Assembly: GCF_027213785.1 (NCBI RefSeq)
Contig: NZ_JAPWGO010000001.1
Location: 1-64,000, forward strand
DNA length: 64,000 nucleotides
Reading direction: 5' to 3'
Source: Limimaricola sp. G21655-S1
GTDB taxonomy: Bacteria; Pseudomonadota; Alphaproteobacteria; Rhodobacterales; Rhodobacteraceae
In this document: positions 8,552-17,420 of the stretch, piece by piece
Layout of the letters: every line of letters begins with the position of its first letter
How positions within the stretch are numbered: position 1 is the stretch's first letter
Translations under genes and position numbers: made by a program
The notes under the pieces: model-generated
What the model was told of the DNA's origin: nothing
The model's input: the letters and a program-made list of their open reading frames with translations, nothing else
Database searches by the model: none

Positions 8552-8827
8552 ATGAAAACGTTGCTTCTGGCGAGCGGTCTGTTTTGTGCCGCTCTGATAA
8601 TTCCATCTTTATCCTCGGGCCAAATGGCAGCGCAGAAAACTCCGACCTATTTCGACGGCGTCCTCTCCAAGCTCACGGAAAATGGCTATCGCGACGCCCG
8701 GCTCGTCGATGCGGAGGCGCGCCGGATCGTCGCCTTCGACGCCACGGGCAGCGAGGTATCACTGACCATTCATCCGCGCGATGGGAGCATCGAGACCTGG
8801 GACTACGTCAGGCTGCTCGACCGTTGA
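8552..8827 (+). CDS. Small secreted PepSY-like protein
   Basis: This protein of about 91 residues has an N-terminal signal sequence (MKTLLLASGLFCAALI, cleavage probably after SLSSGQMA). The mature part has the short helix-plus-hairpin pattern of PepSY-like domains: LTENGYRDARLVDAEARRIV, then FDATGSEVSLTIHP. It is probably periplasmic. A start five codons upstream (ATG at 8537) is in frame. I prefer the second ATG because GGAAA precedes it and the signal peptide then begins properly. The next gene, 29 bp downstream, encodes a second protein of the same plan. The function is unknown; PepSY-like domains often inhibit or chaperone partner proteins. Confidence 0.7.
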   Translation: MKTLLLASGLFCAALIIPSLSSGQMAAQKTPTYFDGVLSKLTENGYRDARLVDAEARRIVAFDATGSEVSLTIHPRDGSIETWDYVRLLDR

Positions 8828-8856
8828 TCGATCAAGGCGCAAGGGAGGAAACTAAT

Positions 8857-9117
8857 ATGAAATCGACCATTCGCATCACCATCGTGATCGGCCTGCTGGT
8901 CGCGGGCTCGATCGCCAGCGCGCAGGCGGCGCGGGTGCCGCAGCGCGTTCAGGACTTCGCGAGCCTCGGCTGGACGATAACGGGTCATCTGGGGCAGTCG
9001 GAGGGGCAGGAACGGATGCTGGTCCGCGATTCCGAAGGGCAGGAACGGGTCGCGGTGCTGCACTCCTATTCGGGTCTCGTCACCTTCGAGAAACTGCCGC
9101 ATCCGGCGGAACGCTGA
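8857..9117 (+). CDS. Small secreted protein, probable PepSY-like paralogue
   Basis: This 86-residue protein begins with a signal peptide (MKSTIRITIVIGLLVAGSIA, cleavage near SAQA-A). The mature part repeats the plan of the preceding gene: a helix (QRVQDFASLGWTITGHL), then a hairpin (RMLVRDSEGQERVAVLHSY). The start has a strong ribosome-binding site (GGGAGGAA). The two genes form an operon that ends at a hairpin terminator shared with asd. The similarity between the two proteins is in pattern, not strict sequence, so paralogy is an inference. Confidence 0.7.
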   Translation: MKSTIRITIVIGLLVAGSIASAQAARVPQRVQDFASLGWTITGHLGQSEGQERMLVRDSEGQERVAVLHSYSGLVTFEKLPHPAER

Positions 9118-9135
9118 ACCGGTCCCGCAGCGAAA

Positions 9136-9162
9136 GAGGGGCGGCCGGGAGGGCCGCCCCTC
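9136..9162. terminator. Bidirectional intrinsic terminator
   Basis: A perfect 11-bp stem (GAGGGGCGGCC with GGCCGCCCCTC) has a 5-base loop. It lies exactly between two converging genes, the second small secreted protein and asd. There is little T-tract on the plus side; on the minus side TTTCGC follows. It can serve both transcripts. Confidence 0.75.
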
Positions 9163-9170
9163 GGGACGTC

Positions 9171-10193
9171 TCAGCCCTTCTTCAGGGCCTTCTGGCCCAG
9201 CACTTCGGCGATCTGCACCGCGTTGAGCGCCGCGCCCTTGCGCAGGTTGTCGGAGACGCACCACAGGTTCAGGCCGTTCTCGACGGTGCTGTCCTGGCGA
9301 ATGCGCGAGATGAAGGTGGCGAAATCGCCGACGCATTCGACCGGCGTCACGTAGCCACCCGGCTCGCGCTTGTCGATCACCATGATGCCCGGGGCCTCGC
9401 GCAGGATGTCACGGGCCTCGTCCTCGTCGAGGAACTCCTCGAACTCGATGTTGAGCGCCTCGGAATGGCCGACGAAGACCGGGACCCGCACGCAGGTGGC
9501 GGTGAGCTTGATGGCGGGGTCGAGGATCTTCTTGGTCTCGACGACCATCTTCCACTCTTCCTTGGTGCCGCCGTCCTCCATGAAGACGTCGATATGCGGG
9601 ATCACGTTGAAGGCGATCTGGCGCGGATAGACCGAGGGCTCGACCTCCTGGCCGGGCACGTACATGCCCTTGGTCTGGTTCCACAGCTCATCGATCGCGT
9701 CCTTGCCGGTGCCCGAGACCGACTGGTAGGTCGAGACGACGACGCGCTTGATCTTGGCGCGGTCATGCAGCGGCTTGAGCGCCACGACCATCTGCGCGGT
9801 CGAGCAGTTCGGGTTCGCGATGATGTTCTTCTTGGTGTAGCCCATCACCGCGTCGGCATTGACCTCGGGCACCACCAGCGGCACGTCGGGGTCCATGCGG
9901 TAGAGCGACGAGTTGTCGATCACCACGCAGCCCTGCGAGGCGGCCTTGGGAGCGTATTCCTTGGTGGCCTCGGAGCCCACGGCGAAGAGCGCGATGTCCC
10001 AGCCGGTGAAGTCGAAGGCGGCGAGGTCCTGAGTTTTCAAAGTTCGATCGCCGAAGCTCACCTCGGTGCCGAGCGAGCGGCGGCTGGCGAGAACGGCGAT
10101 TTCCTCGATCGGAAACGCGCGCTCGTCCAGGATGTTGAGCATTTCGCGACCCACGTTGCCCGTGGCGCCGACGACGACGACCTTGTAGCCCAT
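9171..10193 (-). CDS. asd: Aspartate-semialdehyde dehydrogenase
   Basis: This 340-residue NADPH enzyme reduces aspartyl phosphate to aspartate semialdehyde, the branch point to lysine/DAP, threonine and methionine. The nucleotide loop is VVVGATGNVGREML at the N-terminus. The catalytic Cys (near 130) is in IIANPNCSTAQMV, and HSEALNIEFEEF lies toward the C-terminus. The length matches the family. The gene stands alone, ending at the bidirectional terminator. dapD and dapE, later steps of the same DAP pathway, lie about 22-25 kb away in this window. Confidence 0.96.
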   Translation of the reverse strand: MGYKVVVVGATGNVGREMLNILDERAFPIEEIAVLASRRSLGTEVSFGDRTLKTQDLAAFDFTGWDIALFAVGSEATKEYAPKAASQGCVVIDNSSLYRMDPDVPLVVPEVNADAVMGYTKKNIIANPNCSTAQMVVALKPLHDRAKIKRVVVSTYQSVSGTGKDAIDELWNQTKGMYVPGQEVEPSVYPRQIAFNVIPHIDVFMEDGGTKEEWKMVVETKKILDPAIKLTATCVRVPVFVGHSEALNIEFEEFLDEDEARDILREAPGIMVIDKREPGGYVTPVECVGDFATFISRIRQDSTVENGLNLWCVSDNLRKGAALNAVQIAEVLGQKALKKG

Positions 10194-10291
10194 GTTCTGG
10201 AGCCTCCTGAAAGTTCGAGCGGTCCCTACACGTTTCGCGACGGAAGGGAAAGCGCCCGCAGGCGGTTCAAAGCTGTCATGCGGGGAAAAAC

Positions 10292-10368
10292 TGGTCGGAG
10301 TGAGAGGATTCGAACCTCCGACCCCCTGCTCCCGAAGCAGGTGCGCTACCAGGCTGCGCTACACTCCG
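10292..10368 (-). tRNA. tRNA-Pro (anticodon CGG)
   Basis: This 77-base cloverleaf has acceptor stem CGGAGTG/CACTCCG, a D arm GCGC-AGCCTGGTA-GCGC, and anticodon stem CCTGC/GCAGG around the loop TTCGGGA, giving anticodon CGG. The T arm is GGAGG-TTCGAAT-CCTCT. The terminal CCA is encoded. CGG reads the CCG codon, which is common in this GC-rich genome. Confidence 0.97.
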
Positions 10369-10420
10369 ACCGTGGCGCCGACCTAACGCCTTGTTTGCGG
10401 CTTTGCAAGAGGGGCCGCGT

Positions 10421-11386
10421 TCATTCCGCGCGGAAACGCCCGGGCCGCAGGAACCGCTTGAGCACGCTGGCGCGCGGCGCCGATCCGGTCTCGTAGCGCA
10501 GCCGGGTCTGCGAGACGGGACGGTGCGCCGAGTTGCCGCCGCGGCCCTCGCGCGCCACGATGTAGATGCCCGAGGCGATGATGATGCCGGCGCCCAGCGC
10601 CGTGGGCCCGTCGGGCAATTCGTCGAAGAACAGCGCGCCGTAGCCGGTGGCCCAGATGATCTGGCTGTACTGCATCGGCGCGACCACCACCGCCTCGCCG
10701 GTGGAGTAGGCCGCGACCATGATGCGGCCGCCGGTCCAGCCCAGTACGGCGATCAGCGCCATCAGCCCGAAATCCTCGAGCGGCATCGGCTTGTAGACGA
10801 AGCTCAGCGCCGCGCCCATCAGCACGAAGTTGGCGACCATCGGGTAGAGAAGCAGCACCACCGGCCGTTCGTCATGGCCGATCTTGCGCACCACGATCGA
10901 GGCGGTCGAGCCGCCGACCGCGACGCCAAGCGCCGCGAGATGGCCCAGCGACAGCTCGGTCTGGCCGGGGCGCAGCACGATCAGCACGCCGGCGAGGCCG
11001 ACCAGCACCGCCGCCCAGCGGCGGGCGCCGACGGTTTCGCCCAGCACCGGGATCGCCAGCACGGTGATCAGCAGCGGCGTCGCGAAGATCAACGCGTAGA
11101 CCTGCGCCAGCGGCAGCACCGAAAAGGCGTAGAAGGCGCAGATCGCCGTCAGGAAACCGGCGCAGGTGCGCAGCGCGACCCACCATGGGTGGCGCGGGCG
11201 CAGCGTGCCGGGTTCGGGGTCGCCGATAATCATCACAAGCGCCAGCGGGAAGGCCAGCGTCACCGAGAAGAAGATCAGCTGCACCGGCGAGTAGCCGCTG
11301 CCCAGCACCTTGATGACCACGTCATGCGTGGCGAAGACGCCGAAGGACACAAGCGCCAGCAGCGCGCCTTTCGCATTGTCGCCCAT
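10421..11386 (-). CDS. EamA/DMT-family transporter
   Basis: This 321-residue inner-membrane protein has about ten hydrophobic segments arranged as two EamA repeats. The first includes LVSFGVFATHDVVIKVLGSG and FYAFSVLPLAQVYALIFATP; the second includes APMQYSQIIWATGYGALFF. The C-terminal tail is basic and cytoplasmic. The family exports or imports small metabolites such as amino acids and nucleotide-sugar derivatives; the substrate here is unknown. The start is the ATG of MGDNAKGALL. A longer in-frame extension to 11452 lacks a ribosome-binding site. The gene lies 111 bp downstream of leuB on the same strand, so it may be transcribed with it. Confidence 0.9.
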   Translation of the reverse strand: MGDNAKGALLALVSFGVFATHDVVIKVLGSGYSPVQLIFFSVTLAFPLALVMIIGDPEPGTLRPRHPWWVALRTCAGFLTAICAFYAFSVLPLAQVYALIFATPLLITVLAIPVLGETVGARRWAAVLVGLAGVLIVLRPGQTELSLGHLAALGVAVGGSTASIVVRKIGHDERPVVLLLYPMVANFVLMGAALSFVYKPMPLEDFGLMALIAVLGWTGGRIMVAAYSTGEAVVVAPMQYSQIIWATGYGALFFDELPDGPTALGAGIIIASGIYIVAREGRGGNSAHRPVSQTRLRYETGSAPRASVLKRFLRPGRFRAE

Positions 11387-11497
11387 GCGCGTTCTCCCGG
11401 TCAGGCTGGTGGTGTTAGCGCCAGCAATGGCCGAGCCCGGGGTGCGATGCAACCCGGGGTCAAGCGTTGCGGGCAGGTTTCCCCGCCCGCAAGCGGA

Positions 11498-12604
11498 TCA
11501 GAGCGAAGCGTCGAGCGCGGCGATGATCGCGTCGCCCATCTCGGCGGTGGAGATCGGCGTGCCGCCCTCGGGGCCGAGCAGGTCGGCGGTGCGCTTGCCA
11601 TCGGCCAGCACCTTCTCGACGGCCTGTTCGAGGCGGGTCGCCTCGTCGCCCTTGTCGAAGCTGTAGCGCAGCGCCATGGCGAAGCTCAGGATGCAGGCGA
11701 TCGGGTTCGCCTTGCCCTGACCGGCGATGTCGGGGGCCGAGCCGTGCACCGGCTCGTAGAGCGCCTTGGGGCGACCATTGGCCATCGGCGCGCCCAGGCT
11801 CGCGGAGGGCAGCATGCCCAAGCTACCGGTGAGCATCGCGGCGGCGTCCGAAAGGAGGTCGCCGAACAGGTTGTCGGTGACGATCACGTCGAACTGCTTG
11901 GGCCAGCGGCAGAGCTGCATGGCGCCGGCATCGGCATACATGTGGCTCAGCTCGACATCCGGGTACTCGGCCTCGTGGATCTCGGTCACCACCTGGCGCC
12001 AGAGCACGCCCGATTCCATGACGTTGGCCTTCTCCATCGAGCAGACCTTGTTGCCGCGGCGGCGGGCCAGCTCGAAGGCCGAGCGCGCGACGCGGGCGAT
12101 CTCGCTCTCGGTATAGCGCTGGGTGTTGATGCCGACGCGCTCGTTGCCTTCCTTGTGGATGCCGCGCGGCTCGCCGAAATAGACGCCCGAGGTCAGCTCG
12201 CGCACGATCATGATGTCGAGCCCGGCGACCACGTCGCGCTTGAGCGAGGAGAAGTCGGCCAGCGCGTCGAAGCACTGCGCCGGGCGCAGGTTCGAGAACA
12301 GGTCCATTTCCTTGCGCAGGCGCAGCAGGCCGCGCTCGGGCTTCACCGAGAAGTCGAGCGTGTCGTATTTCGGCCCGCCCACGGCACCGAGCAGCACGGC
12401 GTCGGCGTTCTGGGCGCGTTCCATCGTCGCGTCGGTGAGCGGCGTGCCATGCGCGTCATAGGCGGCGCCGCCGACGAGATCCTCTTCGACGTCGAAGGCG
12501 AGGTCGCGCTTCTCGCCGTACCAGCCGATGATCTTCTTCACCTCGTTCATGACTTCGGGACCGATGCCGTCGCCGGCGAGGATCAGAAGGGAAGGATTGG
12601 ACAC
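11498..12604 (-). CDS. leuB: 3-isopropylmalate dehydrogenase
   Basis: This 368-residue NAD-dependent enzyme oxidatively decarboxylates 3-isopropylmalate in leucine synthesis. [17 protein letters not shown] opens the protein. [15 protein letters not shown] and [15 protein letters not shown] bind substrate. [20 protein letters not shown] is the family signature, and [18 protein letters not shown] binds NAD. The start appears to be GTG (VSNPSLLIL), preceded by GGAGCCCGC; no ATG fits. It is separated from leuC-leuD by two non-leucine genes and has its own 204 bp upstream gap, which contains one copy of the GCGTATTT repeat. Confidence 0.95.
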   Translation of the reverse strand: MSNPSLLILAGDGIGPEVMNEVKKIIGWYGEKRDLAFDVEEDLVGGAAYDAHGTPLTDATMERAQNADAVLLGAVGGPKYDTLDFSVKPERGLLRLRKEMDLFSNLRPAQCFDALADFSSLKRDVVAGLDIMIVRELTSGVYFGEPRGIHKEGNERVGINTQRYTESEIARVARSAFELARRRGNKVCSMEKANVMESGVLWRQVVTEIHEAEYPDVELSHMYADAGAMQLCRWPKQFDVIVTDNLFGDLLSDAAAMLTGSLGMLPSASLGAPMANGRPKALYEPVHGSAPDIAGQGKANPIACILSFAMALRYSFDKGDEATRLEQAVEKVLADGKRTADLLGPEGGTPISTAEMGDAIIAALDASL

Positions 12605-12760
12605 GTTGCGGGCTCCGGATTGAAACGAATGGAATGGCGATGCGGTAGCCTGTGGCCGTCGCAGGGTCAAGTTCGCGCCCCGCCCTCCGATGCCGCGCGC
12701 CAACCCGAAACCGGGTGCCATGTGAACCTGAAAAGGGCAGACGAGGCGGCGCGCCCCCTT

Positions 12761-12790
12761 GGTCGATCTTTCCTGAAATACGCAGATCCC
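12761..12790 (-). repeat. GCGTATTT intergenic repeat, single arm
   Basis: Read on the minus strand, GGATCTGCGTATTTCAGGAA followed by AGATCG matches the other copies in this window. It starts about 20 bp after the stop of the EEP-fold gene and reads in the same direction as that gene. Confidence 0.6.
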
Positions 12791-12808
12791 GCCGCCGACC
12801 CGATGCGC

Positions 12809-13921
12809 TCACTCCAGTTCGAGGTCGACCCAGACCAGCCGGTGCGCCGAGGCCTTTGCCGCGGCTTCGGCCAGCGGGCCCGTGATGGGCCAGGTCACGC
12901 CGGCGCCGGTGACCCGCAGCCCTGCGCGCGAGGGCAGAACGTAATCGACCCGCAGGTTGCCCGGACCCATTGGCGGGTCTTCCCAATCGGCGGTATCGAG
13001 CGCCGGATCGCCCGCCTGGCCCGGTGTCGCGTTCGCGCGGCCGCCGGGGCTGCGGGGCTGGGGGTCGACGAGGCGCGGATCGGCGAGCAGGGCGCGCATC
13101 GCGGCGCGACGGCCCTCGCCATCGGCCGGGTCGAGATTGGCGAGGCCGATGATCGCGAAGGGCGGCGCCGGTGGTGGGCCGAGATCGCCGTCCAGAAACC
13201 GCAGCCAGAGCCGGATCTCGTCTAGATTGCGCAAGCCGTTGAGATCCTCGGGCCCGTCGAAGACCGGCGGCGTGGCGGCGAAGGCCATGAGGGTGAGCGG
13301 CCCCTGCGGCGTCTCGGCCCGCACCACCCAGTGCCCGGTGCTCGACAGGCGTCGCGCAGCCTGCGCCTCGGCCGATGGAAAGGGGGCGTCGTCCGTTTTG
13401 GGCTGCGCCGCGCCGGGCAGGTCGCGCCAGAGCAACCCGGTGAAGTCATGCACGAGGGAGATCGGAAAACGCGACAGCAGCGCCATCGCGCCGTCGCCGG
13501 TGAAGCGGCCATAGCCATGGGCGTCGCGCGCCCGGTCGCGGCGGCCATCGCCGTCCAGATCCAGCCCGGAGGCCAGCCCGGCATTCGAGGACGGGGCGAG
13601 GAGATAGGGGTAATCCGGTCCGCCCGTCTCGCGCAGCAGCGCCGCGAAGGCCGCAAGCGCGACACCTCGGGCATCGCGGTCGAAACCGGTGAGCAGCAGC
13701 ATGTCGGGGGCGGTGTCGGTAATGACGCGGGCAACGGCCGTGACCTGCGCCTCGCCCCGGCGGATGTCACGCAGCAGCAGTCCGGGGCCGTCGCGGCTCA
13801 GCGCCGGGGCGTAGGTGGCGAGCCGCAGGGGTTCGGCCGAGAGGGGGGGCGCCAGAGGCGCGAGCGGGGCGGCAAGAAGGACGGCGAGAAGGGCGCGACC
13901 GAGGCGCGCCCCAAGGCTCAC
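12809..13921 (-). CDS. Secreted endonuclease/exonuclease/phosphatase-fold protein
   Basis: This 370-residue protein has an N-terminal signal peptide (LGRALLAVLLAAPLAPLAPP) and an EEP/DNase-I-like pattern: LRLATYAPALSRDGPG, then DTAPDMLLLTGFDRD, then FAIIGLANLDPADGEGRR (an N-x-D motif of the family), then LRVDYVLPSRAGLRVTG (the DYV-L signature). A final His occurs in SAHRLVWVDLELE. It is probably periplasmic and hydrolyses a phosphodiester or phosphomonoester. The second motif has Gly-Phe where active enzymes usually have a Glu, so catalysis is uncertain. The start overlaps the stop of the membrane-protein gene (ATGA), making a coupled pair inside the leucine region. Confidence 0.8.
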   Translation of the reverse strand: MSLGARLGRALLAVLLAAPLAPLAPPLSAEPLRLATYAPALSRDGPGLLLRDIRRGEAQVTAVARVITDTAPDMLLLTGFDRDARGVALAAFAALLRETGGPDYPYLLAPSSNAGLASGLDLDGDGRRDRARDAHGYGRFTGDGAMALLSRFPISLVHDFTGLLWRDLPGAAQPKTDDAPFPSAEAQAARRLSSTGHWVVRAETPQGPLTLMAFAATPPVFDGPEDLNGLRNLDEIRLWLRFLDGDLGPPPAPPFAIIGLANLDPADGEGRRAAMRALLADPRLVDPQPRSPGGRANATPGQAGDPALDTADWEDPPMGPGNLRVDYVLPSRAGLRVTGAGVTWPITGPLAEAAAKASAHRLVWVDLELE

Positions 13922-14751
13922 GCGGGCATCAGCCCGGCTTCGCGCGCCGAGGCCCGCTCGCGCTGGGCGCCGATCATGTCGGCGACGCGCTGCAGCGCCA
14001 CGCCGCGCATCAACAGGCTCGCGGGCAGGAAGGCCCAGCCGGTCATGGTCCAGATCAGCGTATGCGGGTTCGACAGGTCGATCGGCCCGAAGATCGGCGC
14101 GCCGATGTTGAACAGGGCCGGCACGATGAAGGGCAGCAGGAAGCCCAGCACGAGGTTGACCTGCCCGTCGCGGCGCAGGCGCCAGATCACGTCCGGGCCC
14201 GAGGTCGGATCGAAGGTCGGTAGGTTGATCCAGACGTTGAAATTGCCCGAGCGCATCGGCCAGCCCCGAAAGCGCAGCAGTGCCACGAAGATCAGCAGCG
14301 ACGCCAGCGACAGCAGGTAGCTCAGCGCGGCGCCGACCCGGACCTGGTCGGCCAGCGCGCCGGAGGTGCCTTCCGGCAGTGTCAGCATCACCAGCCGCAC
14401 CGGGGAATAGGGCATGTCGAGCGCATGGCCCAGCGGCGCCGTCAGCGCCGCGACAAGCGCCGTGAAGGTGGAGGCGTCGTCGGCATGACCCGCCAGCAGC
14501 GACAGCAGGAACACCGAGAGCGCCGCCGTGGCGAAACGGATGCGGTTGAAGGGCGGCGCATCGCGGAATTCGACCAAGCTCGGCGACAGCGAGGTGTATT
14601 CGACCGCGGTGAACAGCCCCGCGGCGATCGCCACCAGCGCCACGATCTCCGGGGTGCCGGAACCGCCCGTCTGCAGCAGCATCGATGGTGTTGCGATCAG
14701 CAACATCATCAGCACCGCCCGCAGGAGTCCACCTGTCAGTCGCGCGACCAT
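13918..14751 (-). CDS. Conserved polytopic membrane protein, unknown function
   Basis: This 277-residue protein has about seven hydrophobic segments, for example LLRAVLMMLLIATPSMLLQ, IRFATAALSVFLLSLLA, ALSYLLSLASLLIFVALL and LVLGFLLPFIVPALFNIG. I recognise no family motif. The start at MVARLTGG was chosen because a charged N-terminal extension in the same frame has no ribosome-binding site. It is coupled to the EEP-fold gene by a 4-bp overlap and lies downstream of leuD, from which an intrinsic terminator separates it. A role in leucine synthesis is not suggested by its features. Confidence 0.75.
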   Translation of the reverse strand: MVARLTGGLLRAVLMMLLIATPSMLLQTGGSGTPEIVALVAIAAGLFTAVEYTSLSPSLVEFRDAPPFNRIRFATAALSVFLLSLLAGHADDASTFTALVAALTAPLGHALDMPYSPVRLVMLTLPEGTSGALADQVRVGAALSYLLSLASLLIFVALLRFRGWPMRSGNFNVWINLPTFDPTSGPDVIWRLRRDGQVNLVLGFLLPFIVPALFNIGAPIFGPIDLSNPHTLIWTMTGWAFLPASLLMRGVALQRVADMIGAQRERASAREAGLMPA

Positions 14752-15128
14752 AGTCTGCCCATTCCTGCGCCGGGCGGCCACGTTTTGATATCGCGGCTCT
14801 TTACCGGCGAATTTCGGCCCAAGCGGGCCGTCATGCCTCAATCCTGCCACTATTTGTGCCCTTTCCCAGTTCAGGCGGCAACGCATAGTTCTCAAGAAGC
14901 GCTTGAACTGCGGCGCTTTTGCGACGGAGTCGGCACTGCAATGGACCGATAATGGGGCCTTCGATCAGCAACTTATGCCTTTTGGAGAGGGTATATAGTG
15001 GCTGTTCGGGCAGGTCCTACCAGACAGGGTAGGGCAGGCGTGACCTTACGGCACGAGCAACACCCCATCGTCACAATGCGAAAAGGGCGGCCCGCCGGGC
15101 CGCCCTTTTCCTGTCCGAATCTTCGATC
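14752..15128. other. Intergenic region with strong terminator; possible small RNA
   Basis: This 377 bp stretch lies between leuD (which ends here) and the membrane-protein gene (which starts here), both on the minus strand. It holds the leuD terminator and should hold the promoter of the membrane-protein gene. On the plus strand, a TATATA box (14992-14997) precedes about 110 bases containing a small hairpin (CCTACC-agacag-GGTAGG). These end at the same terminator, which has a T-tract in that direction. A short non-coding plus-strand transcript is therefore possible but unproven. Confidence 0.3.
15081..15109. terminator. Strong intrinsic terminator downstream of leuD
   Basis: A perfect 13-bp stem (AAAAGGGCGGCCC with GGGCCGCCCTTTT) has a 3-base loop. 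The symmetric A and T runs make it work in both directions. It lies 20 bp past the leuD stop. Confidence 0.9.
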
Positions 15129-15734
15129 TCAGACCCAGGGGCGGGCCTGGCTCGCCTGGCTTTCGAAGCTGTCGATGGCGCTTGCCTTCTCCAGCGTCAG
15201 GCCGATGTCGTCGAGCCCCTCGAGCAGGCAGTGCTTGCGGAAGGGGTCGACCTCGAAGTGGAAGCTCTCGCCCTCGGAGGTGGTCACGGTCTGGTTCTCG
15301 AGGTCGATGTCGAGCCGCGCGTTCGAGCCCTTTTCGGCGTCCTTCATCAGCACGTCGACCTGCTCCTGGGGCAGCACGATCGGCAGGATGCCGTTCTTGA
15401 AGCAGTTGTTGAAGAAGATGTCGGCGAAGCTCGTCGAGATCACGCATTTGATCCCGAAATCCTTGATCGCCCAAGGCGCGTGCTCACGCGACGAGCCGCA
15501 GCCGAAATTGTCGCCGGCGACGATGATCTCGGCGTTGCGGTAGGCCGGGTTGTTGAGCACGAAATCGGGGTTCTCCGACCCGTCGTCGAGATAACGCATC
15601 TCGGCGAACAGGTTCACGCCCAGCCCGGACCGCTTGATGGTCTTCAGGAACTGCTTGGGGATGATCATGTCCGTGTCGATGTTGACCAGCGGCATGGGGG
15701 CGGCGACGCCCGAGAAGCTTTCGAACTTGTCCAT
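15129..15734 (-). CDS. leuD: 3-isopropylmalate dehydratase, small subunit
   Basis: This 201-residue swivelling subunit of the aconitase-type isomerase converts 2- to 3-isopropylmalate. The motifs [36 protein letters not shown] and [16 protein letters not shown] are those of LeuD. The length is normal. The ATG overlaps the leuC stop (ATGA), so the two subunits are translationally coupled. A strong terminator follows. Confidence 0.96.
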   Translation of the reverse strand: MDKFESFSGVAAPMPLVNIDTDMIIPKQFLKTIKRSGLGVNLFAEMRYLDDGSENPDFVLNNPAYRNAEIIVAGDNFGCGSSREHAPWAIKDFGIKCVISTSFADIFFNNCFKNGILPIVLPQEQVDVLMKDAEKGSNARLDIDLENQTVTTSEGESFHFEVDPFRKHCLLEGLDDIGLTLEKASAIDSFESQASQARPWV

Positions 15735-17137
15735 CACATCATCTCCCGCACGTCGGTCAGGTGTCCGGTGATCGCGGCGGCCGCCGCCATTGCCGGGCTC
15801 ATCAGGTGGGTGCGCCCGCCCTTGCCCTGGCGCCCCTCGAAATTGCGGTTCGAGGTCGCGGCGCAGCGCTCGCCCGGGGCCAGCTGGTCGGGGTTCATCG
15901 CCAGGCACATCGAGCAGCCGGCGAGGCGCCACTCGAAGCCTGCCTCCTTGAAGATGTCGGCGAGCCCCTCTTCCTCGGCCTGGGCGCGCACGAGGCCCGA
16001 GCCCGGCACGACCATGGCACGCATGCCGTCCTTGATCTTCTTGCCCTTGAGGATCGCCGCGGCGGCGCGCAGATCCTCGATCCGGCCATTGGTGCAGGAC
16101 CCGATGAAGACCGTGTCGATCTTGATCTCCTTGAGCGGCGTGCCGGCGGTCAGCCCCATGTAGTCGAGCGCGCGCTTGGCCGCCTCGACCTTGCCGCCCT
16201 TGAAGGCGGTCGGGTCGGGCACGACATCGGTGATCGGCAGCACATCCTCGGGCGAGGTGCCCCAGGTGACGACCGGGGCGATGTCCTCGCCACGGATCGT
16301 GACGACCTTGTCCCAATGCGCGTCGTCATCGGAATAGAGCGTCTTCCACCACTCCATGGCGGCTTCCCACTGCGCACCCTTCGGCGCGTGCGGGCGGCCC
16401 TTCACATAGGCGAAGGTGGTCTCGTCGGGGGCGATCAGACCGGCGCGGGCGCCGCCTTCGATCGCCATGTTGCAGACCGTCATCCGGCCTTCCATCGACA
16501 GCGAGCGGATCGCCTCGCCGCAATACTCGATGACGTAGCCGGTGCCGCCGGCGGTGCCGGTCTTGCCGATCACCGAGAGGGTGATGTCCTTGGCGGTGAC
16601 GCCCGGCGCCAGCTGGCCGGTGATCTCCACCTTCATGTTCTTGGACTTCGACTGGATCAGCGTCTGCGTGGCGAGCACGTGCTCGACCTCCGAGGTGCCG
16701 ATGCCATGCGCCAGCGCCCCGAAGGCGCCATGCGTCGCGGTGTGGCTGTCGCCGCAGACCACGGTCATGCCGGGCAGGGTCCAGCCCTGCTCGGGGCCGA
16801 CGATGTGGACGATGCCCTGACGCACGTCCGAGACCGGGTAGTAGTTGATGCCGAAGTCGCGGGCGTTCTTGTCGAGCGCCTCGACCTGGATCCGGCTGTC
16901 CTCGTTCTCGATGACCTTGTCGCGGCCCTCGGTGGTGGGGACGTTGTGGTCCGGCACGGCGATGGTCTTTTCGGGCGCGCGCACCTGGCGGCCGGCCATG
17001 CGCAGCCCCTCGAAGGCCTGCGGGCTGGTGACCTCGTGCACGAGGTGGCGGTCGATATAGAGCAGGCCGGTGCCGTCCTCGGCCTGATGGACGAGATGCG
17101 CGTCCCAGATCTTGTCGTAGAGTGTCTTGCCGGTCAT
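15734..17137 (-). CDS. leuC: 3-isopropylmalate dehydratase, large subunit
   Basis: This 467-residue catalytic subunit carries the [4Fe-4S] cluster. The ligands are Cys near 346 ([10 protein letters not shown]) and two Cys near 406-409 ([15 protein letters not shown]). [20 protein letters not shown] and the substrate-binding motif [20 protein letters not shown] are also present. AGAGGA lies about 13 bases before the ATG. The 283 bp upstream region is shared with the divergent mscS-type gene. In its leader, GGCGCGC/GCGCGCC and GGGCGC/GCGCCC inverted repeats could fold into hairpins, but no Leu-rich leader peptide was found. Confidence 0.97.
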   Translation of the reverse strand: MTGKTLYDKIWDAHLVHQAEDGTGLLYIDRHLVHEVTSPQAFEGLRMAGRQVRAPEKTIAVPDHNVPTTEGRDKVIENEDSRIQVEALDKNARDFGINYYPVSDVRQGIVHIVGPEQGWTLPGMTVVCGDSHTATHGAFGALAHGIGTSEVEHVLATQTLIQSKSKNMKVEITGQLAPGVTAKDITLSVIGKTGTAGGTGYVIEYCGEAIRSLSMEGRMTVCNMAIEGGARAGLIAPDETTFAYVKGRPHAPKGAQWEAAMEWWKTLYSDDDAHWDKVVTIRGEDIAPVVTWGTSPEDVLPITDVVPDPTAFKGGKVEAAKRALDYMGLTAGTPLKEIKIDTVFIGSCTNGRIEDLRAAAAILKGKKIKDGMRAMVVPGSGLVRAQAEEEGLADIFKEAGFEWRLAGCSMCLAMNPDQLAPGERCAATSNRNFEGRQGKGGRTHLMSPAMAAAAAITGHLTDVREMM

Positions 17138-17420
17138 GGAGTGGTCCTCTTGCGGCTGGATATGTCTGACAGGGCGCGCGGCTGCGCGCCGAAGGGTCGA
17201 GCGGGCGCCAGAGCGCCCCGCCGCGTCAAAGCCGCGCGAGGATCGTGCAGGTTGCGCCGAAGAACCGCCAGGGCAGGCGCGCGCGATCATCCATGTCGAA
17301 GACCCGAGTCATGGCGTTCAGATACTCCCTCGGACCCTGCGGCACAAGAGCCTGCGGCGGCTGGACCGGGGGGCGGCGGCGCTACATGCTCTGCACGTAA
17401 AAGAGAGGGCAGAGCGCGCG

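Noticed and set aside
10391-13225. Open frame of 944 codons on the plus strand
   Set aside because: It lies opposite the transporter and leuB, has low-complexity His/Arg/Gly composition, and arises from high third-position GC.
17127-17420. In-frame 98-codon N-terminal extension of the MscS-type protein
   Set aside because: It overlaps the leuC start region on the other strand, has no ribosome-binding site or membrane character, and its composition is non-coding.
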